DNA of 64,000 nucleotides from an uncultured Eubacterium sp. (GTDB lineage Bacteria > Bacillota > Clostridia > Lachnospirales > Lachnospiraceae). Each line of letters opens with the position of its first letter. Within the stretch, counting starts at the first letter, position 1. The notes below the pieces were generated by a model. It was not told the origin of the DNA. It saw only the letters and a list, made by a program, of their open reading frames with translations, and searched no databases. The position numbers were made by a program, and so were the translations under genes. Of the stretch, positions 53,852 through 63,085 are shown in pieces. The DNA is taken from assembly GCA_910584795.1 (NCBI GenBank), contig CAJUBZ010000004.1, positions 1 to 64,000 on the forward strand, read 5' to 3'.

Positions 53852-54592
53852 TTAAATTACCATTCCACCATCAATATGGAATACCTGGCCTGTTATATAA
53901 TTGCTGTTACTGCCCGCCAGAAAACCAGCCAGCTCTGCCACTTCTTCTGCTTTACCGAATCTGCCGAGAGGAATTTGAGCAACGGCTTGCTCCTTCACCT
54001 TTTCTGACAGTGCATCTGTCATATCTGTCTCTATAAATCCAGGAGCAATGGCATTTACATTAACATTTCTTGAGGCCAGCTCTCTTGCCATAGACTTTGT
54101 AATTCCAATTACTCCTGCTTTGGCTGCAGAATAATTTACCTGCCCCGCATTGCCAGCCACCCCTGAAACAGAAGACATATTAATGATTTTTCCATGTCTC
54201 TGCTTCATCATTATTCTGGAAACAAATCTAGTACAGTTAAATGTTCCTTTCAGATTTGTAGCGATAACATCATCAAAGTCCTCTTCTTTCATTGCCATAA
54301 CCAGACCATCCCTCGTAATTCCGGCATTATTAACTAGAACATCAATTCTTCCATAACGTTTATGTATATCTTCTATCATTTGTTGACACTGAGAAAAATC
54401 AGATACATCACACCTGAGTGCCTCTGCCCTTCCTCCTGTTTTCTCAATTTCTTTTACTACATTCTCTGCTTTTTCTTTGGAACCAGCATAATTTACGACT
54501 ACTGTCATATCCATAGAAGCCAGCTTCAAAGCAATTGCTCTTCCAATTCCTCTGGAGGCTCCTGTTACCACTGCCACTTTTTCATTTAACAT
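53852..54592 (-). CDS. fabG: 3-oxoacyl-ACP reductase FabG
   Basis: A 246-aa SDR protein: VTGASRGIGRAIA, NNAG, catalytic Tyr and Lys in YSAAKAG, and Ser of MSSVSG. Reduces 3-oxoacyl-ACP with NADPH. Overlaps the fabD stop by 7 bp. Length and motifs are normal. Confidence 0.95.
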   Translation of the reverse strand: MLNEKVAVVTGASRGIGRAIALKLASMDMTVVVNYAGSKEKAENVVKEIEKTGGRAEALRCDVSDFSQCQQMIEDIHKRYGRIDVLVNNAGITRDGLVMAMKEEDFDDVIATNLKGTFNCTRFVSRIMMKQRHGKIINMSSVSGVAGNAGQVNYSAAKAGVIGITKSMARELASRNVNVNAIAPGFIETDMTDALSEKVKEQAVAQIPLGRFGKAEEVAELAGFLAGSNSNYITGQVFHIDGGMVI

Positions 54593-55509
54593 GTCTTTAT
54601 TCCTTCTAACTTTTCTAAATCTTCAAACTTATTTATATTGATACATGTAACTGTCTTATCTATCTTTTTTAAGAAACCTGCTATTGTTTTTCCCGGACCT
54701 ATTTCTATAAATGTATCTACACCCTCTTTTATCATGTTTCTGACACTTTGTTCCCACCTCACAGAAGAATATACCTGCTTTTCAAGCAGTTCTTTCGTAT
54801 CTTCTATATCAGATACATATTCGCCTGTCACATTAGTTACATAAGGAATTACTAAAGGTTGTAACGAAACATCTTCCAACACCTTCGCCAGTTGTACTCC
54901 CGCCTCTTTCAAAAACTCTGAATGGAATGGTCCGCTTACATTTAATTCCACACATCTTCTTGCTCCAGCCTCTTCTAATATTTTCATTGCATTATATACT
55001 GCCTGTTTCTTTCCTGTAATAACAATCTGTCCCGGACAATTGTAATTTGCCACGAACACATCCTCTAATCCTGCAATAACATTGTCTATCTCTTCACCTG
55101 TCATTCCAAGAACGGCAGCCATTGTACCCTCACCATCAGGCACTGCCCGGTTCATGAGAATTCCTCTTTGTCTTACAACTTTTATGGCATCTTCCGCTGT
55201 CATTCCACCTGCTGCCACAAGTGCTGCGTACTCTCCAAGGCTTAATCCAGCTGTTACATCAGGACAGATCCCTCTGCATTTGATCTCCTCTGTCATGGCA
55301 ATATATGTAGTAACCAATGCAGCCTGTGTGTACTCTGTATTATTTATCTTTTCATTTTCCTGAAAACAGATATCCTGAATTGAAAAATCCAATACTGTAT
55401 CTGCCTTTTGATAAACTGCCTTGGAAACCTCACTCAGTTCATAAAAATCTTTTCCCATTCCTACCGTCTGCACACCCTGACCAGGGTAAACAAATGCAAC
55501 TTTACTCAT
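54586..55509 (-). CDS. fabD: Malonyl-CoA:ACP transacylase FabD
   Basis: A 307-aa acyltransferase. VYPGQGVQTVGMG, the nucleophile Ser in GLSLGE, QRG and GPFHSEFL are the family motifs. Transfers malonyl from CoA to ACP. Overlaps fabK by 8 bp and fabG by 7 bp, indicating translational coupling. Confidence 0.95.
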   Translation of the reverse strand: MSKVAFVYPGQGVQTVGMGKDFYELSEVSKAVYQKADTVLDFSIQDICFQENEKINNTEYTQAALVTTYIAMTEEIKCRGICPDVTAGLSLGEYAALVAAGGMTAEDAIKVVRQRGILMNRAVPDGEGTMAAVLGMTGEEIDNVIAGLEDVFVANYNCPGQIVITGKKQAVYNAMKILEEAGARRCVELNVSGPFHSEFLKEAGVQLAKVLEDVSLQPLVIPYVTNVTGEYVSDIEDTKELLEKQVYSSVRWEQSVRNMIKEGVDTFIEIGPGKTIAGFLKKIDKTVTCININKFEDLEKLEGIKTC

Positions 55510-56440
55510 TTCTCACTCCTCCATAGATCAGTTCTTCTGCCTGACGGACACTTCTGACAATCAGCTCCCTACAGCTGTACTCTTTCTTAATAAGACCTGC
55601 TATCTGTCCTGCCATAACACTTCCGTCAACCACATCTCCTTCTATAACGGCTTTCTTAAGCCCTCCCAAAGTAAGTAATTCTAACTCTTCAAAAGATGCT
55701 CCCTGATTTTCTCTTTTTATATATTCATTGGACATTTTATTTCTAAGTACTCTTACAGGGTGACCTGTTGTTCTTCCTGTTACTTTAGAATCAATATCTT
55801 TTGCTTTCACAATTTTATCTTTATAATTCTGATGTACTGTACATTCTTTTGTTACCACAAACTGGGTTCCCATCTGTACAGCATCTGCTCCTAACATAAA
55901 TGCCGCTGCAATTCCTCTGCCATCTGCAATTCCACCTGCTGCAATAACTGGAATATTTACAGCATCAACAACCTGTGGAACAAGAGACATTGTTGTTATT
56001 TCACCAATATGTCCTCCTGCTTCTGCTCCTTCAGCAATCACAGCATCCACACCACATTTTTCCATCATTCTAGCCAGTGCACAACTAGCTACTACAGGAA
56101 TTATCTTAATTCCAGCTTCTTTCCAGTCTTTAATATATTTTGCCGGATTTCCTGCACCTGTAGTGACAACTTTTACATCCTCTTCTATAAGTACCTTTGC
56201 AATTTCATCTGCCTCTGGGTTCATCAGCATAATATTTACACCAAACGGCTTATCTGTCAGTTTCTTTGCTTCCTGAATCTGCTCTCTGACCCACTGTGCC
56301 GGAGCTCCGCCTGCTCCAATAATACCTAAACCTCCTGCGTTCGAAACGGCGGCGGCTAAATGAAAATCAGCCACCCATGCCATTCCTCCCTGAATAATCG
56401 GATATCTTATTTCTAATAACTCAGTTATTTTTGTCTTCAT
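55502..56440 (-). CDS. fabK: Enoyl-ACP reductase II (FabK)
   Basis: A 312-aa FMN enoyl-ACP reductase: RYPIIQGGMAWVADFHLAAAVSNAGGLGIIG, NIMLMNP, EGAEAGGHIGE, IAAGGIADGRG and AFMLGADAVQMGTQF. Reduces trans-2-enoyl-ACP. Use of FabK rather than FabI usually gives triclosan resistance. No fabI or fabL was found in the window. It is close behind acpP (15 bp). Confidence 0.94.
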   Translation of the reverse strand: MKTKITELLEIRYPIIQGGMAWVADFHLAAAVSNAGGLGIIGAGGAPAQWVREQIQEAKKLTDKPFGVNIMLMNPEADEIAKVLIEEDVKVVTTGAGNPAKYIKDWKEAGIKIIPVVASCALARMMEKCGVDAVIAEGAEAGGHIGEITTMSLVPQVVDAVNIPVIAAGGIADGRGIAAAFMLGADAVQMGTQFVVTKECTVHQNYKDKIVKAKDIDSKVTGRTTGHPVRVLRNKMSNEYIKRENQGASFEELELLTLGGLKKAVIEGDVVDGSVMAGQIAGLIKKEYSCRELIVRSVRQAEELIYGGVRNE

Positions 56441-56455
56441 AATGAAAACCTTCCC

Positions 56456-56683
56456 TTATTCTTTGTGTGCCTCAATGTATTTTACAACATCTCCAACTGT
56501 CTTGATCTGCTCTAAATCTTCTACTGGAATTTTCACGTCAAACTCATCTTCAAAAGACATTACAAGTTCAAATAAATCTAGTGAATCTGCTCCCAAGTCT
56601 TCATTAAAAGCAGCTCCCTCTACAACCTTGCTTTCATCAACTCCTAATTCCTCAACGATTAATTCTTTTACTTTCTCAAACAT
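56456..56683 (-). CDS. acpP: Acyl carrier protein
   Basis: A 75-aa acidic protein with the phosphopantetheine Ser34 in GADSLD. It carries the growing acyl chain. Located between fabH and fabK, about 110 bp after fabH. Length is normal. Confidence 0.96.
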   Translation of the reverse strand: MFEKVKELIVEELGVDESKVVEGAAFNEDLGADSLDLFELVMSFEDEFDVKIPVEDLEQIKTVGDVVKYIEAHKE

Positions 56684-56793
56684 TTTTTATTTCTCCTTTA
56701 TAATTTTTATCCGGCTGTGCCGGTTATTAACTATTTTATTTTTTCATCTTATACTCTTACTTGTATTTTTATCTTGCAACTTATGACTATTTA

Positions 56794-57822
56794 CTACACT
56801 TCCAGATACGTTGCCGCCAATGTTACTCCCGCTCCAAATCCAGACATAATTATTTTATCTCCTTCTTTCAATTCTCCTGTACGAAAAAGTTCATCCAACA
56901 GGATTGGGATACATGCAGAAGACGTATTCCCATATTCAGAAACATTCATTGGGATCTTTTCCAAAGATACTTTCAGCCTTTTTGCAATACCCTGTAAAAT
57001 TCTTGAGTTTGCCTGATGTAGAATAAACATATCTATTTCATCTTTATTTATCTGCATTTTTTTCATTAATTCCTGTATACATTCCGGAACCTGTTTTACT
57101 GCAAAGCGGAATATTTCCTGTCCGTTCATCTGTACATATGTATTTTGTATCTGATTCAGATGACCTTCTTGAGACTGTGCATTCTTCTCTTCCTGACTCA
57201 TAGTTTTATTTTCTGTTTCGTCGATTAATCTTGGTCTATATGCAAACCCATTATCACAGGTAAGCGCAGCTCCCATAGAACCATCTGCGTGCATGACAGT
57301 ATCAAATACTGCCTCACTATCTTTTTTGATGATAGCCGCACCTGCACCATCTCCAAAAAGAATGCATGTTCCTCTGTCGCTCCAATCCACAATTTTAGAA
57401 AGTCCTTCTGCTCCAATAATTAATGCTGTTTGAATCAGACCTGTGTCTATATAACTCTGAGCTGTATTATAAGCCATAATAAAACCTGTGCAGGCTGTAT
57501 TAATATCAAAACAAAAAGCATTTACTGCCCCGATTTTATCCTGAACATAACAAGCTGTATTTGGCAGAATTACATTTGAAGAGACAGAAGAGACAATAAT
57601 CATATCTATTTCATTTACATGAATTCCCGCCTGCTCCACAGCTTTCCTTGCAGCTTCCACTGCCATATCTGCCGTAGTCTCATCTTTCATAATATGTCTT
57701 TTTTTCACACCTGTCCTGTCAGTAATCCATTCATCACTTGTATCAATATAATTTGTCAAATCCTCATTGGTGATAAACTGCCTTGGAATATATGATCCTG
57801 TACCTATTATCTTTCCAAACAT
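56794..57822 (-). CDS. fabH: 3-oxoacyl-ACP synthase III (FabH)
   Basis: A 342-aa initiating condensing enzyme: Cys in INTACTGFI, His in MFILHQANSRI and Asn in SEYGNTSSACIP. Condenses acetyl-CoA (or branched acyl-CoA) with malonyl-ACP. A 25-residue polar stretch (about 207-232, ETENKTMSQEEKNAQSQEG) before the C-terminal half is unusually long. First gene of the FASII operon, behind a consensus promoter. Confidence 0.95.
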   Translation of the reverse strand: MFGKIIGTGSYIPRQFITNEDLTNYIDTSDEWITDRTGVKKRHIMKDETTADMAVEAARKAVEQAGIHVNEIDMIIVSSVSSNVILPNTACYVQDKIGAVNAFCFDINTACTGFIMAYNTAQSYIDTGLIQTALIIGAEGLSKIVDWSDRGTCILFGDGAGAAIIKKDSEAVFDTVMHADGSMGAALTCDNGFAYRPRLIDETENKTMSQEEKNAQSQEGHLNQIQNTYVQMNGQEIFRFAVKQVPECIQELMKKMQINKDEIDMFILHQANSRILQGIAKRLKVSLEKIPMNVSEYGNTSSACIPILLDELFRTGELKEGDKIIMSGFGAGVTLAATYLEV

Positions 57823-57850
57823 CTGCTGTCTCCTTTTTCAAATTGTTGCC

Positions 57851-57879
57851 AGTATATCCTTTTCAAAAAACCGGGTCAA
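57851..57879 (-). promoter_or_regulatory. Promoter of the FASII operon
   Basis: Minus strand TTGACC (57879-57874), 17-nt spacer, TATACT (57856-57851), 29 bp before the fabH ATG, so the leader is short. No FabT- or FapR-type regulator gene lies in the window. Confidence 0.8.
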
Positions 57880-57907
57880 TAGATTTTTCCAATCCTTTAC
57901 ACGCATA

Positions 57908-57963
57908 AAAAAAGATGTAAAATACCAGACATTTCATTTTATTTTGTCTAATATCTAACATCT
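57908..57963 (-). terminator. Hairpin terminator upstream of the fabH promoter
   Basis: Minus strand GATGTTAGATATTAGACA and TGTCTGGTATTTTACATC form an imperfect stem followed by TTTTTTT. It probably ends symporter transcription before the FASII promoter. Confidence 0.7.
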
Positions 57964-58051
57964 TTTCTGCATTTGTAAGTTCCTATTGATAAAAAATCAA
58001 CACTTAATATCTGCTAACACGTCTGCCGTGCTACGCTCTTATGATTTTGTC

Positions 58052-58116
58052 GGTATCGCACCAAGAAAAGCAAATACCTGCTTACTCTGTCGCTTGCTTT
58101 TCTCTTGCGTGCGATA
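58052..58116. repeat. Inverted repeat between the symporter and FASII operon
   Basis: TATCGCACCAAGAAAAGCAA and TTGCTTTTCTCTTGCGTGCG form an imperfect pair with a TTGCG-type core, resembling the other intergenic repeats in style. No gene in 57964-58125. Confidence 0.5.
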
Positions 58117-58125
58117 AATCGGGAT

Positions 58126-59706
58126 TTATTTCAAATGTTCTTTTACCGGAACTTCTGTTTTTTCGTTATAACAGTCAAACAAATCTTCCAGCTCATTGTC
58201 ATTTTGTTTCTTTGTAAACAGACTGACAATTGGAACAATAACCAGTCCGCCGACCATTGCAATAACACCAGAATTAATTGAAGACTTAAAAATATAATCA
58301 AGAACAGTTCCCCATCCTGAAGTATCAATTCCTCCAAGTGTAATTACTAACTGAACAACAGCAATTCCACAGCCCCAAACATAACATACAACTGTAGCGG
58401 CTTTTGTAACACCTTTCCAGTATAAACCATAAAGAAATGGTGCAAGAAATGCTCCTGCGAGAGCTCCCCATGATACCCCCATCATCTGTGCAATAAACGT
58501 CACTTCCGGATGTGCATCTTTAAATATTGCAATCATCGCCGATATCAGAATAAAGAACACTATAAATAATCTCATAATACTTACTTGTTTTTTATCTGAC
58601 ATCTCTTTCTTTGATGCAGGCTGAATTACATCAAGGGTGAATGTCGAACTTGATGTAAGTACGAGAGAAGAAAGTGTTGACATCGAAGCTGAAAGCACTA
58701 ATACAATAACAACTGCAATAATCAATGCCGGAAGTGTTGAGAGCATTGTTGGAATAATCGTGTCAAACAATGGCTTTCCTGTCGCTTCATTAATTGAAAC
58801 TTTATCACTATATAATCTGCCAAAGCCGCCTAAGAAGTAACATCCTCCTGCTACAATTATGGCAAATACTGTAGAAATAATTGTACCCTTATGTATATCT
58901 TTTTCACTCTTGATGGCATAGAACTTTCCAACCATCTGCGGAAGCCCCCATGTGCCAAGTGATGTAAGAATTACGACAAACAATAACGCCAGTGGATCTG
59001 GTCCTAAAAATGCTGTATATGCACCCTTCCATCCTGCATCCCCTGTTATACTGGCAAGACTCTTTGTCGCTTCAATAATTCCACCATTATCTATCAACAC
59101 TGCACCAATTACTGCACAAATACCAAACAGCATAATAATTCCCTGAATAAAATCATTAATCGCCGTTGCCATGTATCCGCCAAAAATAACGTAAATTCCT
59201 GTAAGTACTGCCATAACAACAATAACTACCCAGTAAGGTATATCAAATACAAGACCAAATAAACTGGAAAGTCCATTGTATAAGGATGCGGTGTATGGAA
59301 TTAAAAATATAAATACAATAACGGATGCCGCCACTTTCAACGGTGTAGAATTAAATCTTTTTCCAAAAAAGTCCGGCATCGTCTTTGCATCAATGTGCTG
59401 TGTCATAACTCTTGTTCTTCTGCCAAGGACATTCCATGCAAGAAGCGAGCCGATAAAAGCATTTCCAAGCCCTGCCCATGTAGACGCAAGACCAAAATTC
59501 CATCCAAACTGTCCGGCATATCCTACAAAGATAACCGCTGAAAAATAAGATGTTCCAAAAGCAAACGCTGTAAGCCACGGACCTACAGAACGTCCTCCCA
59601 AAACAAATCCGTTTACATCTGTTGCATGTTTTCTTGTGTAAAATCCAACGAAAATCATTACTGCGAAAAATGCAATAAGCATAATTGAACATAATGTTTC
59701 TGTCAT
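58126..59706 (-). CDS. Sodium:solute symporter (SSS family)
   Basis: A 526-aa protein with about 13 membrane helices. SSS features include GFVLGGRSVGPWLTAFAFGTSYFSAVIFVGYAGQFGWNFG in TM2-3, and the region after ASMSTLSSLVLTSSSTFTLDV that often forms the second sodium site. Substrate not predictable (candidates include pantothenate, proline or other organic solutes). Monocistronic. Confidence 0.88.
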   Translation of the reverse strand: MTETLCSIMLIAFFAVMIFVGFYTRKHATDVNGFVLGGRSVGPWLTAFAFGTSYFSAVIFVGYAGQFGWNFGLASTWAGLGNAFIGSLLAWNVLGRRTRVMTQHIDAKTMPDFFGKRFNSTPLKVAASVIVFIFLIPYTASLYNGLSSLFGLVFDIPYWVVIVVMAVLTGIYVIFGGYMATAINDFIQGIIMLFGICAVIGAVLIDNGGIIEATKSLASITGDAGWKGAYTAFLGPDPLALLFVVILTSLGTWGLPQMVGKFYAIKSEKDIHKGTIISTVFAIIVAGGCYFLGGFGRLYSDKVSINEATGKPLFDTIIPTMLSTLPALIIAVVIVLVLSASMSTLSSLVLTSSSTFTLDVIQPASKKEMSDKKQVSIMRLFIVFFILISAMIAIFKDAHPEVTFIAQMMGVSWGALAGAFLAPFLYGLYWKGVTKAATVVCYVWGCGIAVVQLVITLGGIDTSGWGTVLDYIFKSSINSGVIAMVGGLVIVPIVSLFTKKQNDNELEDLFDCYNEKTEVPVKEHLK

Positions 59707-59773
59707 AATGTTCCCTCCATTTTTTATTTTAATAGTTGCACTTTAAACCGTTACGCTTTAAAGCAATAAAGCA

Positions 59774-59803
59774 ATTATACTATACTATAACCAATTATGT
59801 CAA
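59774..59803 (-). promoter_or_regulatory. Promoter of the symporter gene
   Basis: Minus strand perfect TTGACA (59803-59798), 18-nt spacer, perfect TATAAT (59779-59774). Downstream, TTTAAA-GCGTAACGG-TTTAAA lies before the SD. Confidence 0.8.
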
Positions 59804-59812
59804 TCATTTATA

Positions 59813-59849
59813 CAACAAAAAAATTGGATTAGTATAGAACTAATCCAAT
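59813..59849 (-). terminator. Terminator of the acyltransferase-like gene
   Basis: Perfect arms ATTGGATTAG (59823-59832) and CTAATCCAAT (59840-59849), then TTTTTTT on the minus strand. It ends about 135 bp after the gene. Confidence 0.85.
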
Positions 59850-59985
59850 CCTTTTGTCCAAAAACATTTTCTCAACAAAATCCTTCCTTATTTCCTATTT
59901 CTAAAAAAGTCTGCACGATTACTTTCTTCACATACATAACTTTTCTCCTCTATTGTATAAATATTACTTCTTTCGTAATCTCAAA

Positions 59986-61110
59986 TTAATTTAACTCCTT
60001 AATCCAGCATCTTCTTCGTCTATGCTCTATTTTATCAAATCTCTTCCACAATGAATGAACTTTTATATTATCCTCAAGCATAGGTCCTGTCTCTGCATAT
60101 TTCATTCCATCTTTAATCGCAGCCCTCAATATCTCTGTTACCAAAACAGCCGGCAGACCTTTATTCTTGTACTCATCTAACACACCAACCAAATATAATT
60201 CTAATGTTTCTGGTTTAGAAAAGGGTGCATGTAATAATCTTGCCCAGCCAAAAGGAAATAATCTGCCATGTGATTTTTTGGAAGCCTGTCCCATAGATGG
60301 AACCGTCACACCAATTCCTACCATTCGTCCTTTTTCATCTTCAATAAGTGAAATAAATCGCACATTTACCATCAAAATAAACTGTCCAACATATTTTTTA
60401 ATCATCTCATCTGTTAGATCTACCTCACCGTAAAGCACTTTTGCAGTATCATTAATGACTGAAAATACGTTACTTATATACTTCTTAAGCTGTAGCCGGT
60501 TTTTCAATTTTACAACTCTTAAATTATTTTCCTTTAAAACACGCTCCTCCATCTTTTCAAAAACTTCGGGAATTTCTTTTGGAATATTGATTCTGTTTTC
60601 AATCCAGTCTACTGATTTTTCATAACCCAGACGCTCCATATGTTTTTTATAATATGGGGCATTATTGATAGTAATAAAAATACCATCATACTCAAACCCC
60701 TCAATTAACATACCTTCCTGGTCTAAATCACAAAATCCCATTGGTCCGTGAACCGCATCAAGTCCTTTTTCTCTTCCCCAGTCCTCTACCTGCTTAAACA
60801 GTGCCTCTGATACTTCATAATCATCTATAAAATCTACTCTGGTAAACCGAATTCTTTTTCTGTTCCACTTTTCATTAGCTTTATGGCTTATAATTGCACC
60901 TATACGTCCAACACATTCGCCATCTTTGTATGCTAACCACTGTCTTGACTCTGCATAAGCAAAAGCCGGATTTTTCTTTGGGTTAAAATTAGCCATCTCA
61001 TCTGAAATCAGATCCGGCATTGCCTGTGGTACATCCCGATACATTTTTTCATTAAAACCTGCAAATGTACGCATGTCTTTCCTTGTCTTTACTTCTTTAA
61101 TTACTATCAT
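59986..61110 (-). CDS. GNAT-like acyltransferase-fold protein
   Basis: A 374-aa protein. The N-terminal half (MIVIKEVKTRKDMRTFAGF...) and C-terminal half (VGIGVTVPSMG...LYLVGVLDEYKNKGLPAVLVTEILRAAIKDGMKYAETGPML) each look like a GNAT half-domain; the LPAVLVTEILRAA stretch resembles the acetyl-CoA loop region. A conserved VHGPMGFCDLDQEGMLIEGF motif characterises the family, found in many anaerobes with unknown role. GTG at 61122 is in frame, but GGGA fits the ATG at 61110. Confidence 0.75.
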   Translation of the reverse strand: MIVIKEVKTRKDMRTFAGFNEKMYRDVPQAMPDLISDEMANFNPKKNPAFAYAESRQWLAYKDGECVGRIGAIISHKANEKWNRKRIRFTRVDFIDDYEVSEALFKQVEDWGREKGLDAVHGPMGFCDLDQEGMLIEGFEYDGIFITINNAPYYKKHMERLGYEKSVDWIENRINIPKEIPEVFEKMEERVLKENNLRVVKLKNRLQLKKYISNVFSVINDTAKVLYGEVDLTDEMIKKYVGQFILMVNVRFISLIEDEKGRMVGIGVTVPSMGQASKKSHGRLFPFGWARLLHAPFSKPETLELYLVGVLDEYKNKGLPAVLVTEILRAAIKDGMKYAETGPMLEDNIKVHSLWKRFDKIEHRRRRCWIKELN

Positions 61111-61145
61111 TTTTTTTCCCACGTTTTTTCATAATTTTTTGTACG

Positions 61146-61601
61146 TTAACGATTTTCAATCTCTCGAATCATATCTACTCTTCTCTGATGTCTGCCACCT
61201 TCGAATTCAGCTCCAAAAAACTCATCCAGAATCATCTTTGCCAATTCCGTACCGACAACTCTGGCTCCAAATGCAATTATATTTGCATTATTATGCTGTT
61301 TTGTCAGTCGGGCAGAATATGGCTCACTGCAAACTGCTGCAATTACTCCCGGCACTTTATTTGCTGAAACAGAGATTCCTATGCCGGTTCCACAAATAAG
61401 CACACCATAGTCTACTTCTTTAGAAACTACAGCACGTCCTACTTCCTCTCCTTTTGCAGGATAATCACACTTTATAATTTCTCCATCTTCATCATAGCTA
61501 GTGCCATAATCTACACATTCATAACCTTTTTCTTCCATGTAATTTATTAATTCATTTTTTAAATCAATTGCCGCATGATCGCAACCAAACCCTATCCTCA
61601 T
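61146..61601 (-). CDS. rpiB: Ribose-5-phosphate isomerase B
   Basis: A 151-aa RpiB/LacA/LacB-type isomerase. GFGCDHAAIDLK, YECVDYGT, the active-site Cys in GVLICGTGIGISVSANK, and LTKQHNNANIIAFGARVVG. Interconverts ribose-5-P and ribulose-5-P; allose phosphate isomerase is a possible alternative. The ATG at 61601 is 8 nt from GAGG, and the one at 61607 only 2 nt, so 61601 is chosen. Confidence 0.93.
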   Translation of the reverse strand: MRIGFGCDHAAIDLKNELINYMEEKGYECVDYGTSYDEDGEIIKCDYPAKGEEVGRAVVSKEVDYGVLICGTGIGISVSANKVPGVIAAVCSEPYSARLTKQHNNANIIAFGARVVGTELAKMILDEFFGAEFEGGRHQRRVDMIREIENR

Positions 61602-61696
61602 TGTCATTTCCTCTTATTCCTATTATTTTTATATATTTTAACGTTTTTATTTTACATAATATGACGATTACTGTCAAATATCAGTTTATTACGTAC

Positions 61697-61735
61697 AAAA
61701 AAAGCAGGAGATTTCTCATCATCCTGCTTTTTTTG
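61697..61735. terminator. Terminator downstream of tRNA-Leu
   Basis: AAAAAAGCAGGA pairs with TCCTGCTTTTTT across a 12-nt loop, with T7 on both strands; on the minus strand it lies directly after tRNA-Leu. Confidence 0.85.
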
Positions 61736-61738
61736 CAA

Positions 61739-61822
61739 TGCCGGTGACCGGAATCGAACCGGTACTGTGTTGCCACAACAGGATTTTAAGTCCTGCGCGT
61801 CTGCCAGTTCCGCCACACCGGC
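61739..61822 (-). tRNA. tRNA-Leu (TAA)
   Basis: 84 nt, class II tRNA with a long variable arm: acceptor GCCGGTG/CACCGGC, anticodon loop CTTAAAA (anticodon TAA), variable arm TGTGGCAACACA, discriminator A. CCA not encoded. Confidence 0.95.
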
Positions 61823-61868
61823 TTCTCATATATTAAATAACAATTTCTCCTAATGGATAATTGTTGAG

Positions 61869-61950
61869 TGGGCAGAGAAGGATTCGAACCTTCGAAGGCG
61901 GTGCCAACAGATTTACAGTCTGCCCCCTTTGGCCACTCGGGAATCTGCCC
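61869..61950 (-). tRNA. tRNA-Tyr (GTA)
   Basis: 82 nt, class II tRNA: acceptor GGGCAGA/TCTGCCC, anticodon loop CTGTAAA (anticodon GTA), long variable arm, T-arm AAGGTTCGAATCCTT and discriminator A. Upstream of tRNA-Leu in the same orientation. Confidence 0.95.
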
Positions 61951-61978
61951 ATAATAACTAAGAAAGCGATTGATGCGT

Positions 61979-62021
61979 TAAATATAATCGAGTTAAGCTT
62001 GCTTAAACGAGATTATATTTA
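61979..62021. repeat. Long palindrome next to tRNA-Tyr
   Basis: TTAAATATAATC-GAGTTAAGC pairs with its near complement GCTTAAAC-GAGATTATATTTAA. It forms the left part of a repeat-rich zone (61953-62180) with AAGAAAGC and GCTTTCTT at its borders. Confidence 0.65.
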
Positions 62022-62064
62022 ATGCAGAAATCATTTGCGAAGCAAATGACAGTGAGCAAACTTG

Positions 62065-62180
62065 TTTGCGAACTGCTTTCTTATTTTAGAAAGAAGAGAG
62101 CAATGCGTTTGCGAACTGCTTTCTTATTTTAGAAAGAAGTGATGCAATGCGTTTGCGAACTGCTTTCTTATAAGGAAATT
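62065..62180 (+). repeat. Three tandem copies of a 43-44 bp unit
   Basis: Copies begin with TTTGCGAACTGCTTTCTTAT at 62065, 62108 and 62152 (periods 43 and 44 nt; the last copy is partial). Each complete unit holds CTTTCT-TATTTT-AGAAAG, a hairpin. GCAAACTTGTTTGCGAA precedes the first copy, a variant of the core at 17088-17104. No CRISPR-like uniform spacer. Confidence 0.8.
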
Positions 62181-62255
62181 TTTCCTTTAACAATATACAT
62201 TTATATCATACTTAAACCAAAAGTGCAATTAATTTTTTAATGTTCTACGAAAACT

Positions 62256-62284
62256 TTGACATCTTTCCTTATAAATAATATACT
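62256..62284 (+). promoter_or_regulatory. Promoter of the sortase/LCP genes
   Basis: TTGACA (62256-62261), exactly 17 nt, TATACT (62279-62284), then AAAGGAG and ATG at 62315. Confidence 0.8.
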
Positions 62285-62314
62285 ATTATTAATTAACAAA
62301 TAAAGGAGTTTCTT

Positions 62315-63085
62315 ATGAGACAAAAAAAAGTATCAAAGACCCGTGTTTTATGGGGTGCAGTCTTTATCATTGCTCTCGTTATCTGCCTTTTATCCGGCTA
62401 CAAACTTATCTCCTATTATTTAAGTGATGGCGGTGATACTGACAGATATCTGGAAACAACTACAACCAGTTCTGGTTCTTCACAATCTGTAGAGAATCAC
62501 AATATTAACTGGACAAAATTAAAAGAAGATAACCGTGATATTTATTCCTGGATATATATTCCGAACACAAACGTAGATTACCCTGTGGTGCAGTCTTCAA
62601 AAAAAGAACCTGATGACTTTTATTTAAATCATAACATTCATAAGAAATATGAATTTGCTGGAGCAATTTATAGTGAGAAACATAATTCTCTTACATATTT
62701 AGATCCGGTAACTATATTATATGGTCACAATATGAATAATGGTTCTATGTTCAAAACTCTTCATAAATTTAAAGAACCATCTTTTTTTAAGAAGAATAAA
62801 TTTATCTATATTTATATGCCAAACAGGAAATTAACCTTTAAAATCTATGCTGCATATGAATATGACGACAGACATATTATTAATTCTTTTGATTTTAAAG
62901 ATAAAAAAATTCTGAAGGAATATCAGAAGTATACATTAAATCCTGACTCAATGATAAAGAATACGCGTAAAGTTTCTTTAAATGCAAATAGTAAAATAAT
63001 AACATTAAGCACTTGTACAAACGGTGCAGAAAACACAAGATATTTAGTACAGGGGGTTCTCATAAAAGATGAGCAAACAAATTAA
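62315..63085 (+). CDS. srtB: Class B sortase
   Basis: A 256-aa membrane-anchored transpeptidase. N-terminal helix WGAVFIIALVICLLSGYKLI, a Ser/Thr linker, then the sortase core: YPVVQSS, catalytic His in LYGHNM, and catalytic Cys in ITLSTCTNGA. Class B is inferred from NTNVDYPVVQ and the TLSTC motif; the substrate sorting motif is not visible in this window. It overlaps the LCP gene by 17 bp. Confidence 0.9.
   Translation: MRQKKVSKTRVLWGAVFIIALVICLLSGYKLISYYLSDGGDTDRYLETTTTSSGSSQSVENHNINWTKLKEDNRDIYSWIYIPNTNVDYPVVQSSKKEPDDFYLNHNIHKKYEFAGAIYSEKHNSLTYLDPVTILYGHNMNNGSMFKTLHKFKEPSFFKKNKFIYIYMPNRKLTFKIYAAYEYDDRHIINSFDFKDKKILKEYQKYTLNPDSMIKNTRKVSLNANSKIITLSTCTNGAENTRYLVQGVLIKDEQTN

Noticed and set aside
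57908..57963. Regulatory hairpin (FapR-type operator) for FASII
   Set aside because: It lies upstream of the -35 box and is followed by T7 on the minus strand, which fits a terminator of the preceding gene; no FapR gene or standard operator was seen.
62065..62180. CRISPR array
   Set aside because: Three units with a period of 43-44 nt are almost identical over their whole length, so there are no variable spacers, and no cas gene is in the window.
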